Shown here in pieces: positions 47,704 to 57,090 of a stretch of 64,000 bases of DNA. The position numbers and the translations under genes are program-made. Under the pieces are notes generated by a model that had not been told where the DNA came from, did not search any database, and saw nothing but the letters and a program-made list of their open reading frames with translations. How positions within the stretch are numbered: the first letter of the stretch is position 1; the number at the start of each line of letters is the position of its first letter. Origin of the DNA: an uncultured Aquimarina sp. (GTDB lineage: Bacteria; Bacteroidota; Bacteroidia; Flavobacteriales; Flavobacteriaceae); the NCBI RefSeq assembly GCF_947500065.1, contig NZ_CANMQT010000001.1:248001-312000 (forward strand). Direction: 5' to 3'.

Positions 47704-47985
47704 TTAAGAGTATTTACTTCTTCCTAAAATCTAAATTTAACCACAATTTTTGTCAAAAAGATGAAAATTAGGGGTTGTAAAAGGGTTTATTTTTTTAGCT
47801 GATTTTAAGGGATTAGTGCTGTATTTAGTCTTTCTTTTTTACAAATTTCACCTATACCTTATTTTTAAAAAACTGAAAAACAAATACTTAAAATAAAACA
47901 TTGGGGTTGTAAACCCTTTTACCACTGTTTTGGTATGATTCTATTGTTTCTCTTTACACCCAGATAAATGAGAAATTAAAAAATA
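47704..47985. promoter_or_regulatory. Repeat-bearing control region, possible replication origin or excision site
   Basis: 282 bp without a gene. GGGGTTGTAAA occurs at 47771-47781 and 47903-47913 as a direct repeat. TAAAAGGGTTTA at 47778-47789 and its exact complement TAAACCCTTTTA at 47910-47921 form an inverted repeat. AT-rich DNA lies between them, and DNA-binding genes follow. Confidence 0.4.
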
Positions 47986-48156
47986 ATGGAATCAAACGGA
48001 TCAAAACGGAATATATCACTTCAGATAGAATTACCATTCGGAGAGAAAATTCTGAAAAAGCATCTCAGTCTATTCAGTGACAAAATAGATAGTGATTCCT
48101 TATATATTTCTAGACAAGAATTTCTCAGGCTATTAGAAATTAATGTAAACAAATAA
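47986..48156 (+). CDS. Small hypothetical protein of the replication/excision module
   Basis: 56 residues (MESNGSKRNISLQIELPFGE to INVNK). Charged, no known domain. It lies 4 bp before the excisionase-like gene and is co-directional with it. The intact short frame in a packed operon supports it. Confidence 0.45.
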   Translation: MESNGSKRNISLQIELPFGEKILKKHLSLFSDKIDSDSLYISRQEFLRLLEINVNK

Positions 48157-48160
48157 TGAT

Positions 48161-48454
48161 ATGGAGGTAATCGTATTAGAATCGGAAGCATTTCAGCATC
48201 TACAAAAAGAAATGATGCAATTGGTAAGAACGACAATTCGGGAAGCAAAAGAAGAAGCAATGGCCAATATGGATCCAGCTAATGACTGGCTATCCACGGA
48301 AGAGGCTAAACAACTTCTAGGGATCAAAAGCAAAACCAAATTACAAGAATTACGCGACTATGATGAAATTGTATTTTCCAAAGCTGGCAAAGTTATCAAG
48401 TATTCTAAAAAAAGTATCCTGGCATATTTAGAACGCTATATCCCAAAACGTTAA
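48161..48454 (+). CDS. Excisionase-like helix-turn-helix protein
   Basis: 97 residues. The C-terminal half is an HTH_17/MerR-like fold (WLSTEEAKQLLGIKSKTKLQ, then AGKVIKYSKKSILAYLERY). Such proteins in integrative elements act as excisionases or transcription switches. The N-terminal 40 residues form a helix. Confidence 0.75.
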   Translation: MEVIVLESEAFQHLQKEMMQLVRTTIREAKEEAMANMDPANDWLSTEEAKQLLGIKSKTKLQELRDYDEIVFSKAGKVIKYSKKSILAYLERYIPKR

Positions 48455-48464
48455 AGACTTACCT

Positions 48465-48671
48465 ATGCTTACACTCGAAGAACAATTGCTTTTCATAGAA
48501 CAGCAACGTACAGACTCGATAAAAACAATACAAAGTTTGCAAGAACAATTTGGAGATCGATATCGACACATATTCACAGAGAAAATCAATCATACAATTT
48601 TCTGTTGTGACTCCATACTATCTTCTTTAAAAGAATTACAATCCCTAAAGAATAAAACCTATGGAAAGTAA
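48465..48671 (+). CDS. Small hypothetical protein
   Basis: 68 residues, helical (TLEEQLLFIEQQRTDSIKTI; CCDSILSSLKELQSLKNK). It overlaps the next gene by 11 bp, so it is translationally coupled with it. Confidence 0.45.
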   Translation: MLTLEEQLLFIEQQRTDSIKTIQSLQEQFGDRYRHIFTEKINHTIFCCDSILSSLKELQSLKNKTYGK

Positions 48672-49872
48672 TTGCAATACCAGCGTTTACTATGATTTTA
48701 GCAAAGTGTTTACAGCCACTAAGACCTTTATTGACAACCACAATAAAAATCATCATCAACTTACAGAACGACTCAATGCGAATCATAGAGCTACTGCTGA
48801 GTTAATAACTCGATTGTACGCTAAACAATTAAATCAGGCAATCACATTGGGAGAAGATATGACGGAAGAACTACCAGGATTTAAAACCTTTAATCCTAGT
48901 TTAGCATCTTGTAAAGGTTGTACAGTTAGAACCATTATCAATCATAAAGAACGGTTAAAAGCTGCTGGTTTTATAACCAATGAAATACACAGAGGAAAAT
49001 CAGGGATAGAATTATGGATCAATCCAACCATTTTTAAAGCGAAAAAGATATCAACAGCTCCAAATAATATTCAATCTGATATTCAAATAATAAAAGAGGT
49101 CTATGACCTTGAAGTGAAAAATTTACACCCATTAGTTCATGAACAACAAGAACTAAAAAATAATAATAGCACTGTGGATAAGTTGATAACCGAAAAAGAA
49201 GGAGTTCGCTTATCAGCTCACAAGCCATCGGATAACTTCGTTACAGGAACATCACAAGAACAACACAAGAACATCAGGGAAAGCCGAAATTCTACTTCTA
49301 AAAAGCAAAAAAAGATGGTAACATCTACAAATGCAAAGACGGTAGATTCGGCTTTTTTATTACAACTGGTGCGCGATTTTTGGAACTATGCCAAAATCCT
49401 ACTTTATCCGGATATCAAACTAAGTCAACCAGAAGAAACTGAAATTCTCAATTATATCTGGGCATCAGTCTATAGAAAATTTAAAATAATTGGAAGTAAA
49501 AAGGATTGGGAAAGCTATCAGGAAATTCTCTATAAACGAATTGATATGGTTGCTAGATGGCTAGAACGAAACCCCAATCGCTGGGTTCCACCACCACATT
49601 TATACTTTAATCCTGAAAATAAGCGCAACGGATTTAACAAAACCTATGAGTGGTTTCTAAAACAAGAATTGCTGAAAAAAGAAATTAGAAACCAGATCTT
49701 AATTCAAAAAACAGAATCCGAATGGAAAGATCATAAAAAAGGCATTGGCAAACACAAACACAAAACCCGTTTACAGCTTTTTCGAATTCAACAACAACGC
49801 TTGTCCCAGTACAAAGATGACCGTTTACTTCAATTGTATGAGAAAAGTCTACACAAAATTGTAAACATGTAA
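48661..49872 (+). CDS. Winged-helix DNA-binding protein, possible replication initiator
   Basis: 403 residues. Near residues 70-120 there is a winged-HTH-like region (FNPSLASCKGCTVRTIINHK; ERLKAAGFITNEIHRGKSGI; ELWINP). A polar linker (about 150-230) and a helical basic C-terminus with Trp-rich stretch (ARWLERNPNRWVPPPHLYF) follow. This layout resembles phage and plasmid replication or primase-loading proteins, but I cannot name a family. Confidence 0.45.
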   Translation: MESNCNTSVYYDFSKVFTATKTFIDNHNKNHHQLTERLNANHRATAELITRLYAKQLNQAITLGEDMTEELPGFKTFNPSLASCKGCTVRTIINHKERLKAAGFITNEIHRGKSGIELWINPTIFKAKKISTAPNNIQSDIQIIKEVYDLEVKNLHPLVHEQQELKNNNSTVDKLITEKEGVRLSAHKPSDNFVTGTSQEQHKNIRESRNSTSKKQKKMVTSTNAKTVDSAFLLQLVRDFWNYAKILLYPDIKLSQPEETEILNYIWASVYRKFKIIGSKKDWESYQEILYKRIDMVARWLERNPNRWVPPPHLYFNPENKRNGFNKTYEWFLKQELLKKEIRNQILIQKTESEWKDHKKGIGKHKHKTRLQLFRIQQQRLSQYKDDRLLQLYEKSLHKIVNM

Positions 49873-49875
49873 ACT

Positions 49876-50127
49876 ATGATTCATCCCAATCCAGAAAATG
49901 CATTGAGTAAATGCATTGTATACTTTACTGATGGTAATTCCAGAACATTTTATTCATTTGACAAAAAACATAAAAAATCAAAACCTAACCAGGCATTAGG
50001 TATCCGTAGACTAGAGAAAATGCTGTTACAACATTTTAAAGGCACCTGGGAAACGGCTATTATTTATGAGAATAAAATTGATGGTAAAGAGTTGGCTAAG
50101 TTTAAGAATGGAGTGAGAACATTATAA
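49876..50127 (+). CDS. Small hypothetical protein
   Basis: 83 residues, basic, starting 3 bp after the DNA-binding protein gene (CIVYFTDGNSRTFYSFDKKH; GIRRLEKMLLQHFKGTWETA). Unknown function, probably the last gene of that operon because a terminator follows. Confidence 0.5.
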   Translation: MIHPNPENALSKCIVYFTDGNSRTFYSFDKKHKKSKPNQALGIRRLEKMLLQHFKGTWETAIIYENKIDGKELAKFKNGVRTL

Positions 50128-50177
50128 TACTATAACACATATAAGTAAAACAAATAATTTGTAAATTAGACACATAG

Positions 50178-50220
50178 AAACCCCTAAACACATATTAACA
50201 AATGTGTTATGGGGTTTTTG
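50178..50220 (+). terminator. Terminator ending the regulatory/replication operon
   Basis: AAACCCCTAAACACAT pairs with ATGTGTTATGGGGTTT around a short loop, followed by T-run. It separates the operon from the cargo TPR pair and rules out an upstream ATG at 50202 as start of the next gene. Confidence 0.75.
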
Positions 50221-50255
50221 TTTTTATATATAACGGAAACAGAGAAATAAAAAAT

Positions 50256-50912
50256 ATGAAAAAATCTAAAGTCCTTAAGTACATTGGTCTAATTGGCAGT
50301 TTAGCTTCTATCATTGGACTCTTAGTTTATTTTCTTCCTTTAACAAAACCAGAAGATAAGATTAATCAGTTAACAGTTCTAGTTCATGGAGAAAAAGGAA
50401 AAGATGATTTAATTTTAACCAATAGAGGTAAAGTCAAATTAATTTATGGAGATGCGAATGTAGAAGAAGTAATTAACAGTAAAGGTGAAGCAACATTCAA
50501 ACAGATACCTGAAATTTTTTTTCATAAAAAATCAAGAGTTGAGATAATCTTCCTTGACCCTAAAGGAGAACCTTATAAAAGCTTAAATACTGATTCCTTA
50601 TACAAAATCAATAGAGGAGAGTATGTTTCATTGCCTATTAAACTTTATGGCTTAAATCAAATAAAAGGAATTGTTAAAGATTTCCAGACGGGAAATCCTG
50701 TTTCAAATGTACGAATAAGTATTCTTGGGACAGAAACCTATTCAAATAAGTTTGGGGAATATTTATTAAACATTCCTATTGAGCTACAACAAAAATTTCA
50801 GACAGTGAGAGCATATAAAAAAGGATATAATCTTTTTGAGCTTAATGATGTGCCAATTCAGACTAACATAGAATTTCCTATCTCCTTAAAACCTAAAAAA
50901 ACAAAATTTTGA
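50256..50912 (+). CDS. Membrane-anchored carboxypeptidase-regulatory-like protein
   Basis: 218 residues from MKKSKVLKYIGLIG. An N-terminal membrane span (about 8-28) precedes two beta-sandwich-like segments; the second (about 140-215; IKGIVKDFQTGNPVSNVRIS, TETYSNKFGEYLL) is a CarboxypepD_reg-like fold. Its stop overlaps the start of the TPR gene, so they form a pair. Confidence 0.65.
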   Translation: MKKSKVLKYIGLIGSLASIIGLLVYFLPLTKPEDKINQLTVLVHGEKGKDDLILTNRGKVKLIYGDANVEEVINSKGEATFKQIPEIFFHKKSRVEIIFLDPKGEPYKSLNTDSLYKINRGEYVSLPIKLYGLNQIKGIVKDFQTGNPVSNVRISILGTETYSNKFGEYLLNIPIELQQKFQTVRAYKKGYNLFELNDVPIQTNIEFPISLKPKKTKF

Positions 50913-53347
50913 AAAATTTATATTTAGTTATTGTTTTTATAGTAATATCCAATTCGCTTTTTACTCAAGAGATTCATCTAAAAGGAGTGATTTCTATGCA
51001 TAATAGTAAATATAAAACAGGTAAGATTGAGTACGTGGATGATGTTTATATCACCGCACCGTTTACTAAACCTGCAAGTTCTGACATTAAAGGTAAGTTT
51101 ACCTTAAAATTTGTGGGAATTGATAAGGAAACAATTGTAAAAATCAATGCCGAAAAAGTAAATTTAGAAGTAGTAAATAGTTATGGTTTACAAAATGTGA
51201 CTATAGGCAGATCAAAGCCATTAAAAATATATTTAGAAACGAGTGGAAATTTAGCTATCGCTCAAACAGAAATGTATAATATCAGTAAGAAAGCTCTTTT
51301 TGCTGAAAGAGATAAAATAATAACAGATTTAAAAGGAGAAAAGAAAAAAAGTGAAGAAGCTATTAAAAAATTACAAAGGAAGCTTGGAGTTTCGATAAAT
51401 GATCGTTTTGAAGCTGAGAAATTGTTAAATAAAAATATCGAGGAACTGCAAAAAAAAATACCAGAGATTGCTCAAGATTTAGCAAAAACAAATTTAGATT
51501 TTGCTTCTGAAGATTATTTAAAAGCATACAAATATTTTCAGGCAGGCAAAATAGAAAAAGTTATAAAAATAATGTCAAAGGATAAGTTAGATCGCTCCTA
51601 TATAGAAGCAAAAAAAAATATTCTTGAAGGAAGAAAAATAAAAACCATTGGTACAAATATAGAAGAAATTGGATTTTCACAAATGGAACAAACTATTGAC
51701 GGTTATGAAATAAAAGCTCAATCACAGATATTAAAATTTGAATATGATTCTGTGATTTCCTCTTATCACAAAATCATAGAAATTATCGAGGAAAATCTGG
51801 TAGATAACTATAAACTTGAAATATGGTATGAAAAATTAGCTAATTCATATTATTTAAATGGGAAGAACTCTAAAGCTCTAAAATATCAGGAAAAAGCTAT
51901 TGAAATTTTAAAAACAAATTCATCTTCCAAATCTTTTTCTTTAGCACAATCTTATTGTTATTTGGGAAGAATATATAGCAGTCTGGAAAACTTTAAAGAG
52001 GCATTAAAATATTATAACCTCTCTATTAATGGTATGAAAAATGTTTCACAATTAACCAGTGATGAGTTGACTCTTTATTATATTAACATTGGGAATATTG
52101 GAAATATTTATAACTATCAGAAAAATTATAAAAAGGCTATTGAATATCAAACGCAATTTGTGGAGTATTTAGAGAGTACCTTACCTTCCAATCATCCAGA
52201 TTTAGGAGCAGCTTATAATAATATTGCTAATACTTATAAAAAAAAGGGAGAATACGAAAAAGCTATTGAATATCAGATGAAGGACCTTAATATTTTAAAG
52301 AAAGAAATGGGCATTAATCATCCAGATACAGCTTCGTCCTACTCTAACCTTTCTAGTATTTATTATTCAATGGGGAATTACACAAAATCAATAATCTATC
52401 TGGAAAAAGCAATTAATATAGGAATACAGGTTTTTGATACATATCATCCTGATTTAGCTTTCTACTATAATAATATTGCATTTATTTATAAAAATTTGGG
52501 ATTTTATAAAGTATCGTTAGATAACAATAAAAAAGCTATTGAAATACTAGAAAAAACATTAAATCCTTTACATCCCAAATTAGCAGCAGCTTACAAAAAT
52601 GCAACTTATATCTACAGCAAATTAAATCAATATGAGAATGCATTAATATATCAACAAAAAAATATTAATATCATTAAAAATACCTTAACCCCTATACACT
52701 TAGTTGAAGACTACTATAATTTGGCGTTTTTATATAATAAGACTGAAAATTATGATGGCGCTATATCTTTACTTCGAAAAACAGATTCTATTATTGAAAA
52801 GGATCTTTTAGGAACTCATGTTTATAAAAAAGAAACTATTAATCTTTTATTAAAGGTTTATTATAATAGAGGGCTGTTCTTTTTTAATAATAAGAACTAT
52901 AAAAAAGCTCTAAATGATTTTAATACTATAAGTAATAATACCAAAAATATTGACGTATGGAACTATATTGGTTTGTGTTATTACAATTTATCTAACTATG
53001 AAAAATCTATAGAAGCTTATTTAAAAGCAGTTCAAGTATCTCCAAAAATCAAAGAAAAACATTTTTATAACAATATAGGGATGGCTTATTGTAGAAAAAA
53101 GCAATATAAAGAAGCTAAAGAGTCATTTATCAGCTATGAAAAACTATTCCCAACTAATGGAAGATCCTATAGGAATTGGGCAATGTTTTATGCTATGCAA
53201 AATGATAAGGAAAAAGCACTCATAAACCTAAAAAAAGCAATTGATTTGGGATATAATGATTTGAATTGGATACAAACAGATAAAAGTATGGATGAATTAA
53301 AAAACATTGAAGAATTTCATATGATCTTAAATGATTTGAAAAAATAA
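50909..53347 (+). CDS. Exported TPR protein (kinesin-light-chain-like repeats)
   Basis: 812 residues. It starts at a TTG overlapping the previous TGA; the N-terminus KNLYLVIVFIVISNSLFTQ is a signal peptide and no ATG fits. A beta-sandwich (about 22-115), a coiled coil (about 130-190; DLKGEKKKSEEAIKKLQRKL) and long arrays of ~42-residue TPRs follow (AAYNNIANTYKKKGEYEKAI, EYQMKDLNILKK). Probably a protein-interaction scaffold in the envelope. Such pairs occur as cargo in flavobacterial genomes; purpose unknown. Confidence 0.75.
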   Translation: MKNLYLVIVFIVISNSLFTQEIHLKGVISMHNSKYKTGKIEYVDDVYITAPFTKPASSDIKGKFTLKFVGIDKETIVKINAEKVNLEVVNSYGLQNVTIGRSKPLKIYLETSGNLAIAQTEMYNISKKALFAERDKIITDLKGEKKKSEEAIKKLQRKLGVSINDRFEAEKLLNKNIEELQKKIPEIAQDLAKTNLDFASEDYLKAYKYFQAGKIEKVIKIMSKDKLDRSYIEAKKNILEGRKIKTIGTNIEEIGFSQMEQTIDGYEIKAQSQILKFEYDSVISSYHKIIEIIEENLVDNYKLEIWYEKLANSYYLNGKNSKALKYQEKAIEILKTNSSSKSFSLAQSYCYLGRIYSSLENFKEALKYYNLSINGMKNVSQLTSDELTLYYINIGNIGNIYNYQKNYKKAIEYQTQFVEYLESTLPSNHPDLGAAYNNIANTYKKKGEYEKAIEYQMKDLNILKKEMGINHPDTASSYSNLSSIYYSMGNYTKSIIYLEKAINIGIQVFDTYHPDLAFYYNNIAFIYKNLGFYKVSLDNNKKAIEILEKTLNPLHPKLAAAYKNATYIYSKLNQYENALIYQQKNINIIKNTLTPIHLVEDYYNLAFLYNKTENYDGAISLLRKTDSIIEKDLLGTHVYKKETINLLLKVYYNRGLFFFNNKNYKKALNDFNTISNNTKNIDVWNYIGLCYYNLSNYEKSIEAYLKAVQVSPKIKEKHFYNNIGMAYCRKKQYKEAKESFISYEKLFPTNGRSYRNWAMFYAMQNDKEKALINLKKAIDLGYNDLNWIQTDKSMDELKNIEEFHMILNDLKK

Positions 53348-53348
53348 A

Positions 53349-53519
53349 TCACTCCTCCACCCCAAACTCCTTAAAAATCATCCGTACTTCATAAGGATAT
53401 AATAGCTGTCTCCTACCCGTATCCAATCCTTTAATTTCTTTCAACCGTAATCTTAAGGTTTCCCGACTAATTCCAAAACGGCTTGCTAATTCAGCTTTAC
53501 TCCAAAACCTATAGATCAT
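53349..53519 (-). CDS. Small helix-turn-helix regulator
   Basis: 56 residues: MIYRFWSKAELASRFGIS, RETLRLRLKEIK, then RQLLYPYEVRMIFKEFG. The first half is an HTH. It is divergent from the virion-like operon, whose first gene starts 193 bp away, and is therefore a candidate switch for that operon. Confidence 0.6.
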   Translation of the reverse strand: MIYRFWSKAELASRFGISRETLRLRLKEIKGLDTGRRQLLYPYEVRMIFKEFGVEE

Positions 53520-53712
53520 TTTTATTTGTATTTTAGTTCAAAAAGGTGTTTTTAAGATTAAAGTACCAGACACTTCCATGAGATCTTCAAAAAGCGCTGA
53601 CACAACACCAAATTACCATAATTACCAATAGTTTCCATAACCAAAACAGGCTTACACAACCCTATTTGCAACCCACTTAAACAAGCTATTTCTTTGACAG
53701 AAAATAAATGGT

Positions 53713-54174
53713 ATGTTAAAGTGGATTGCCGGAGGATTGGCTGCTTTATTTTCAATTAGATATTTATCTCGTTTACAAAAAGCGAGTACCAATATCACTT
53801 CCAGGATTCGAGTACGGATTCATAAAGTGAACCTTATGGGTATTGAGTTAAAAGCGATGGTGCAGTTGCAAAACCCTAATCCGGTAGCCTTACGTTTACA
53901 ACATCCTTTTGTCAAGATTTTACATAAGAACAAACTTCTGGGAAGCTCTACAGTAGAAAATACCGTAATAGAGATTCCAGAAAACAGCCAGAAAGATTTT
54001 GACCTACATATTCAATCTGCAGGGTGGTTAACATTGATTCAAATATTGGGGGCCAAAGTAGCCAGTGATATCCGTTCAGGAAATCCTATACAACTGAATT
54101 TACAAACGCAAATTATCACTCGTGTCAACGGATTGCCTTATGAACAAACTGATAATATTATTCTACAACTCTAA
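53713..54174 (+). CDS. LEA type 2-like membrane-anchored protein
   Basis: 153 residues. An N-terminal hydrophobic anchor (LKWIAGGLAALFSIRYL) precedes a LEA14-like beta-sandwich: VQLQNPNPVALRLQHPFVKI with the NPNP motif, and IEIPENSQKDFDLHI. It is the first gene of the packed virion-like operon. The next gene starts in its stop codon (TAATG). Confidence 0.65.
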   Translation: MLKWIAGGLAALFSIRYLSRLQKASTNITSRIRVRIHKVNLMGIELKAMVQLQNPNPVALRLQHPFVKILHKNKLLGSSTVENTVIEIPENSQKDFDLHIQSAGWLTLIQILGAKVASDIRSGNPIQLNLQTQIITRVNGLPYEQTDNIILQL

Positions 54175-55127
54175 TGAAAGCAAATGGTAAACGACATATT
54201 CACACTACTAAGAGCTTTGATCATCTGATTCCTCAGAGTGTTCAAAAGGATACAGTTGTTGTAGGTTCTGGTAAAGCAAAATTAGAAGACACCCTACAAT
54301 TAATGCAACTTGTAGTACGAGAGACTCTGCAAGATACTCAGAAGCTGGCAGTCAAACTAAAAGGTCACAACTTACTAGACACTTGTAACAACATATGGAA
54401 TTTCCTGTACCAGCATATCCAGTACAAAATAGATAAAACCGGAGTTGAACAAGTGCGTAGACCTTCACGTACCTGGGCAGATCGTATGACTGGCGTGGAT
54501 TGCGATTGTTATACTGTTTTTATTGGAAGTATTCTTACCAACCTTGGGATTCCATTTAAAATGAGAATCACTAAATACGGTGGGAAACATCATTTTCAAC
54601 ATGTATACCCAATCGTTCCAACTCCGAATGGACATATTACCATCGATTGTGTAGCCGATCAGTTCAACTATGAAGTTCCTTACTCTGAAAAGCAAGACAT
54701 AGAAGCCATAGGCTCTTTTAGTATTCATGGTTTAGGAACATTAAGTGGTGTAGACATAGTAGATATCAGTTTGGATGCACTCGAACAACCGAGTATGCCT
54801 TTAAGAAAAATTGTCAACCATAAAAGAATACTACATAACTGTCCTGTTCCTATTCAAGAAACAAAACAATTTGCTCAAAATAAGAAAGGGCAAGTGTTGT
54901 CTCCTTTTCGGTTAGATAATGGAAAGCAAATCAAAACGATATCACCAAAAAAAGATTTTAACCTGTTGAATTTTCTGATCCTTTCAGGAATATCAGTAGC
55001 GGCAGGGATTGGAGTTTTAAAACTCCTCGCTCGTAACACAAAAAACAAAACTGGCAGTGCCAGAAACAAAACTCGCAATGCGAGCAACAAGAAACAAAAT
55101 AGGAATATAAAAAGGTCGCTGACCTGA
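54174..55127 (+). CDS. Transglutaminase-like protein with C-terminal membrane anchor
   Basis: 317 residues. The papain-like transglutaminase core lies at about 60-190. The catalytic Cys is in GVDCDCYTVFIG, His in HHFQHVYPIV and Asp in HITIDCVADQ. A transmembrane segment (about 260-282; FNLLNFLILSGISVAAGIGVL) is followed by a strongly basic tail. It could cross-link or cleave proteins during particle assembly or entry; this is inferred. Three short palindromes lie in the tail-coding DNA, the last overlapping the stop codon. Confidence 0.7.
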   Translation: MKANGKRHIHTTKSFDHLIPQSVQKDTVVVGSGKAKLEDTLQLMQLVVRETLQDTQKLAVKLKGHNLLDTCNNIWNFLYQHIQYKIDKTGVEQVRRPSRTWADRMTGVDCDCYTVFIGSILTNLGIPFKMRITKYGGKHHFQHVYPIVPTPNGHITIDCVADQFNYEVPYSEKQDIEAIGSFSIHGLGTLSGVDIVDISLDALEQPSMPLRKIVNHKRILHNCPVPIQETKQFAQNKKGQVLSPFRLDNGKQIKTISPKKDFNLLNFLILSGISVAAGIGVLKLLARNTKNKTGSARNKTRNASNKKQNRNIKRSLT

Positions 55128-55140
55128 TAATAAGAATAGT

Positions 55141-56379
55141 ATGGAATTACACCGATTAGACGGCTTCGATGCCACTGGATTAGATGCTTTGGATATCACA
55201 GATATCCAGAATACGAGTGAGATAATAAATGGCATCAATGATGCCTCCCCTGAGATTGCGTATGAGATATTGGATGATAATGGGAATGTAGTAATGTATG
55301 CGGATCTGGATGAGAATATATATGTGATCGACGGCTTGGGAGGTTTCTTTAAAAAGATTGGAAAAGGCTTAAAAAAGTTTGGCAAGAAAGTTATTAAACC
55401 AGTAGTCAAAACATTTAACCGCTTTTTAAATCCTGCCACCATCTTACTTAGAAATGGATTTCTATTAGCTATGAAAATCAACATGTTCAAGGTAGCAGAA
55501 AAATTACGCTTTGGATATTTGAGTGAAGCCGAGGCTCGAAAACGTGGTGGTGATATGCGCAAATTCTCAAAGATGCGTAAAGCCATTGCCAAAGCAGAGA
55601 AAATCTATGATATGGCAGGTGGGAAAGTTAAAAACCTGAAAAAGGCTATTCTTAAAGGGAAAGGAAATAAGGATAAGCAAGTACCACTTAGTGGCTATGC
55701 TCTTGGAAACCCATTTGATGATGAAGAACCTGATGTTTTTAATGATCCTTTCGAAAAATTTGTAGTAGAGTCTGATCCTGACGTAGTAGAAGCATTTTTG
55801 AATAATGAGATTCAGATAGAAGGATTAGGAGCCGTAGCGACTAGTGCGTCTATCGCTGCAGCAACCAGTGCGGTGGCAGGAGTTGCCGCTTTAGTAGGAA
55901 AGATTGGGAATATTTTCACTAAAGGAAAAGAGGTAAAAGAACAAGCAGAAAGTTTATTTAAAAAACCAAAGCAATTACCTCCTGTCAAATTTGGAGATCC
56001 AAGACAGCAACAATTTCCTGTACATAATTTTACGCCTTCTTTTCCAGGACGTCCTGTAAACCCTCAGATAATAACACAAAATAAGGCATTACCCCAAAAC
56101 CCGAATACAAACACTGCTGTAAAGGAAAGCTTTTTCAAAAAACACAAAACTCCTTTGCTTATTGGAGCAGGATTATTAGTAGTAGGAACAGGTGTCGCTA
56201 TTGCCATACGATCCGGAAAGAAAAAGACTAACAGAACAATATCTGGTGTTCCTAGAAAAAGAACCCGAAATACAAAACGAAAAACCGTTCAAAGAGATGC
56301 ACTAGGAAGATTTACTAAAGGTCGAAAAAAGACAAGTCGAAAGACTTCAGATAAACTAGTTCCCAAAGCATTATTGTAA
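55141..56379 (+). CDS. Hypothetical virion-like protein with membrane span and basic tail
   Basis: 412 residues. An acidic N-terminus (1-65) is followed by a Lys-rich amphipathic region (KKIGKGLKKFGKKVIKPVVK), a Gly/Ala-rich segment (about 238-262; ASIAAATSAVAGVAALVGKI), a Pro/Gln-rich linker, a transmembrane segment (about 342-362; PLLIGAGLLVVGTGVAIAI) and a 45-residue Arg/Lys/Thr tail. No family recognised. The order suggests a membrane-associated structural protein whose tail could contact DNA. Confidence 0.55.
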   Translation: MELHRLDGFDATGLDALDITDIQNTSEIINGINDASPEIAYEILDDNGNVVMYADLDENIYVIDGLGGFFKKIGKGLKKFGKKVIKPVVKTFNRFLNPATILLRNGFLLAMKINMFKVAEKLRFGYLSEAEARKRGGDMRKFSKMRKAIAKAEKIYDMAGGKVKNLKKAILKGKGNKDKQVPLSGYALGNPFDDEEPDVFNDPFEKFVVESDPDVVEAFLNNEIQIEGLGAVATSASIAAATSAVAGVAALVGKIGNIFTKGKEVKEQAESLFKKPKQLPPVKFGDPRQQQFPVHNFTPSFPGRPVNPQIITQNKALPQNPNTNTAVKESFFKKHKTPLLIGAGLLVVGTGVAIAIRSGKKKTNRTISGVPRKRTRNTKRKTVQRDALGRFTKGRKKTSRKTSDKLVPKALL

Positions 56380-56443
56380 AGACAGAAAAGTAATAACCAA
56401 GAGATTTCCGTATTCACGGAGATAATAAATCTAAGAATTTATA

Positions 56444-57028
56444 ATGAAAACAAAAGCAAATACAAAAGATAGTCTTCTTGAAGTTGGAAAGCATCTAAGC
56501 ACAGGAGTATTAGGAATGATCGCAGGATCAGCTGTAGGAAGGTATTCCCTCGCATTGGGTGCGCTGACTATATTCGGGGGAGCCTACTACGGAAAAAATT
56601 GGATCACTTCTGCAGGAGTGGGAATGGCATTCTCTAACGGATTCGGAACCAAACCACAAACCGCTAATGGAGTTGATGGGATTAAAGATAACCTGGATGA
56701 AGCTAAAGATAGAGCAGTTACTTCTCTAAAAGCTATCGGTAAGAAACTATTTCTCGATAAGCTGTCTCCTTCTCTTGCCCAAAAACTCACACTTGGAAAT
56801 ATTGAAGATCGCCCATTAGTTTTTATGGGATCTGAAGTTGTAGATACAGGAGATTTTGACACTAGTGAAGTCGATGAGATTATCCGAAAAATCGAAAATG
56901 GGGAACAATTACCAACTATCGACATTCAACAAGATTTCGCCAATGGATTTGACGGAGATATAAATGGAATCGATACGATGCAGTTAAGCGGGGCTGAAGA
57001 CATCTCCGAACTCAATGCAGTAGCATAA
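56444..57028 (+). CDS. Hypothetical Gly/Ala-rich membrane-associated protein
   Basis: 194 residues. Residues 15-65 are hydrophobic and glycine-rich (GVLGMIAGSAVGRYSLALGA), enough for one or two membrane insertions. The rest is acidic and soluble (DTGDFDTSEVDEIIRKIENG). No known family. It is part of the packed structural-type operon. Confidence 0.5.
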   Translation: MKTKANTKDSLLEVGKHLSTGVLGMIAGSAVGRYSLALGALTIFGGAYYGKNWITSAGVGMAFSNGFGTKPQTANGVDGIKDNLDEAKDRAVTSLKAIGKKLFLDKLSPSLAQKLTLGNIEDRPLVFMGSEVVDTGDFDTSEVDEIIRKIENGEQLPTIDIQQDFANGFDGDINGIDTMQLSGAEDISELNAVA

Positions 57029-57090
57029 AGCCCCCTAACCCCCATAGGGGGAACTTAATACTCTTTACTTAATACTTAATACTGAAAATA

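Noticed and set aside
55017..55592. Minus-strand open frame of 191 codons
   Set aside because: Antisense to two genes of the packed operon; composition follows the opposite-strand codons.
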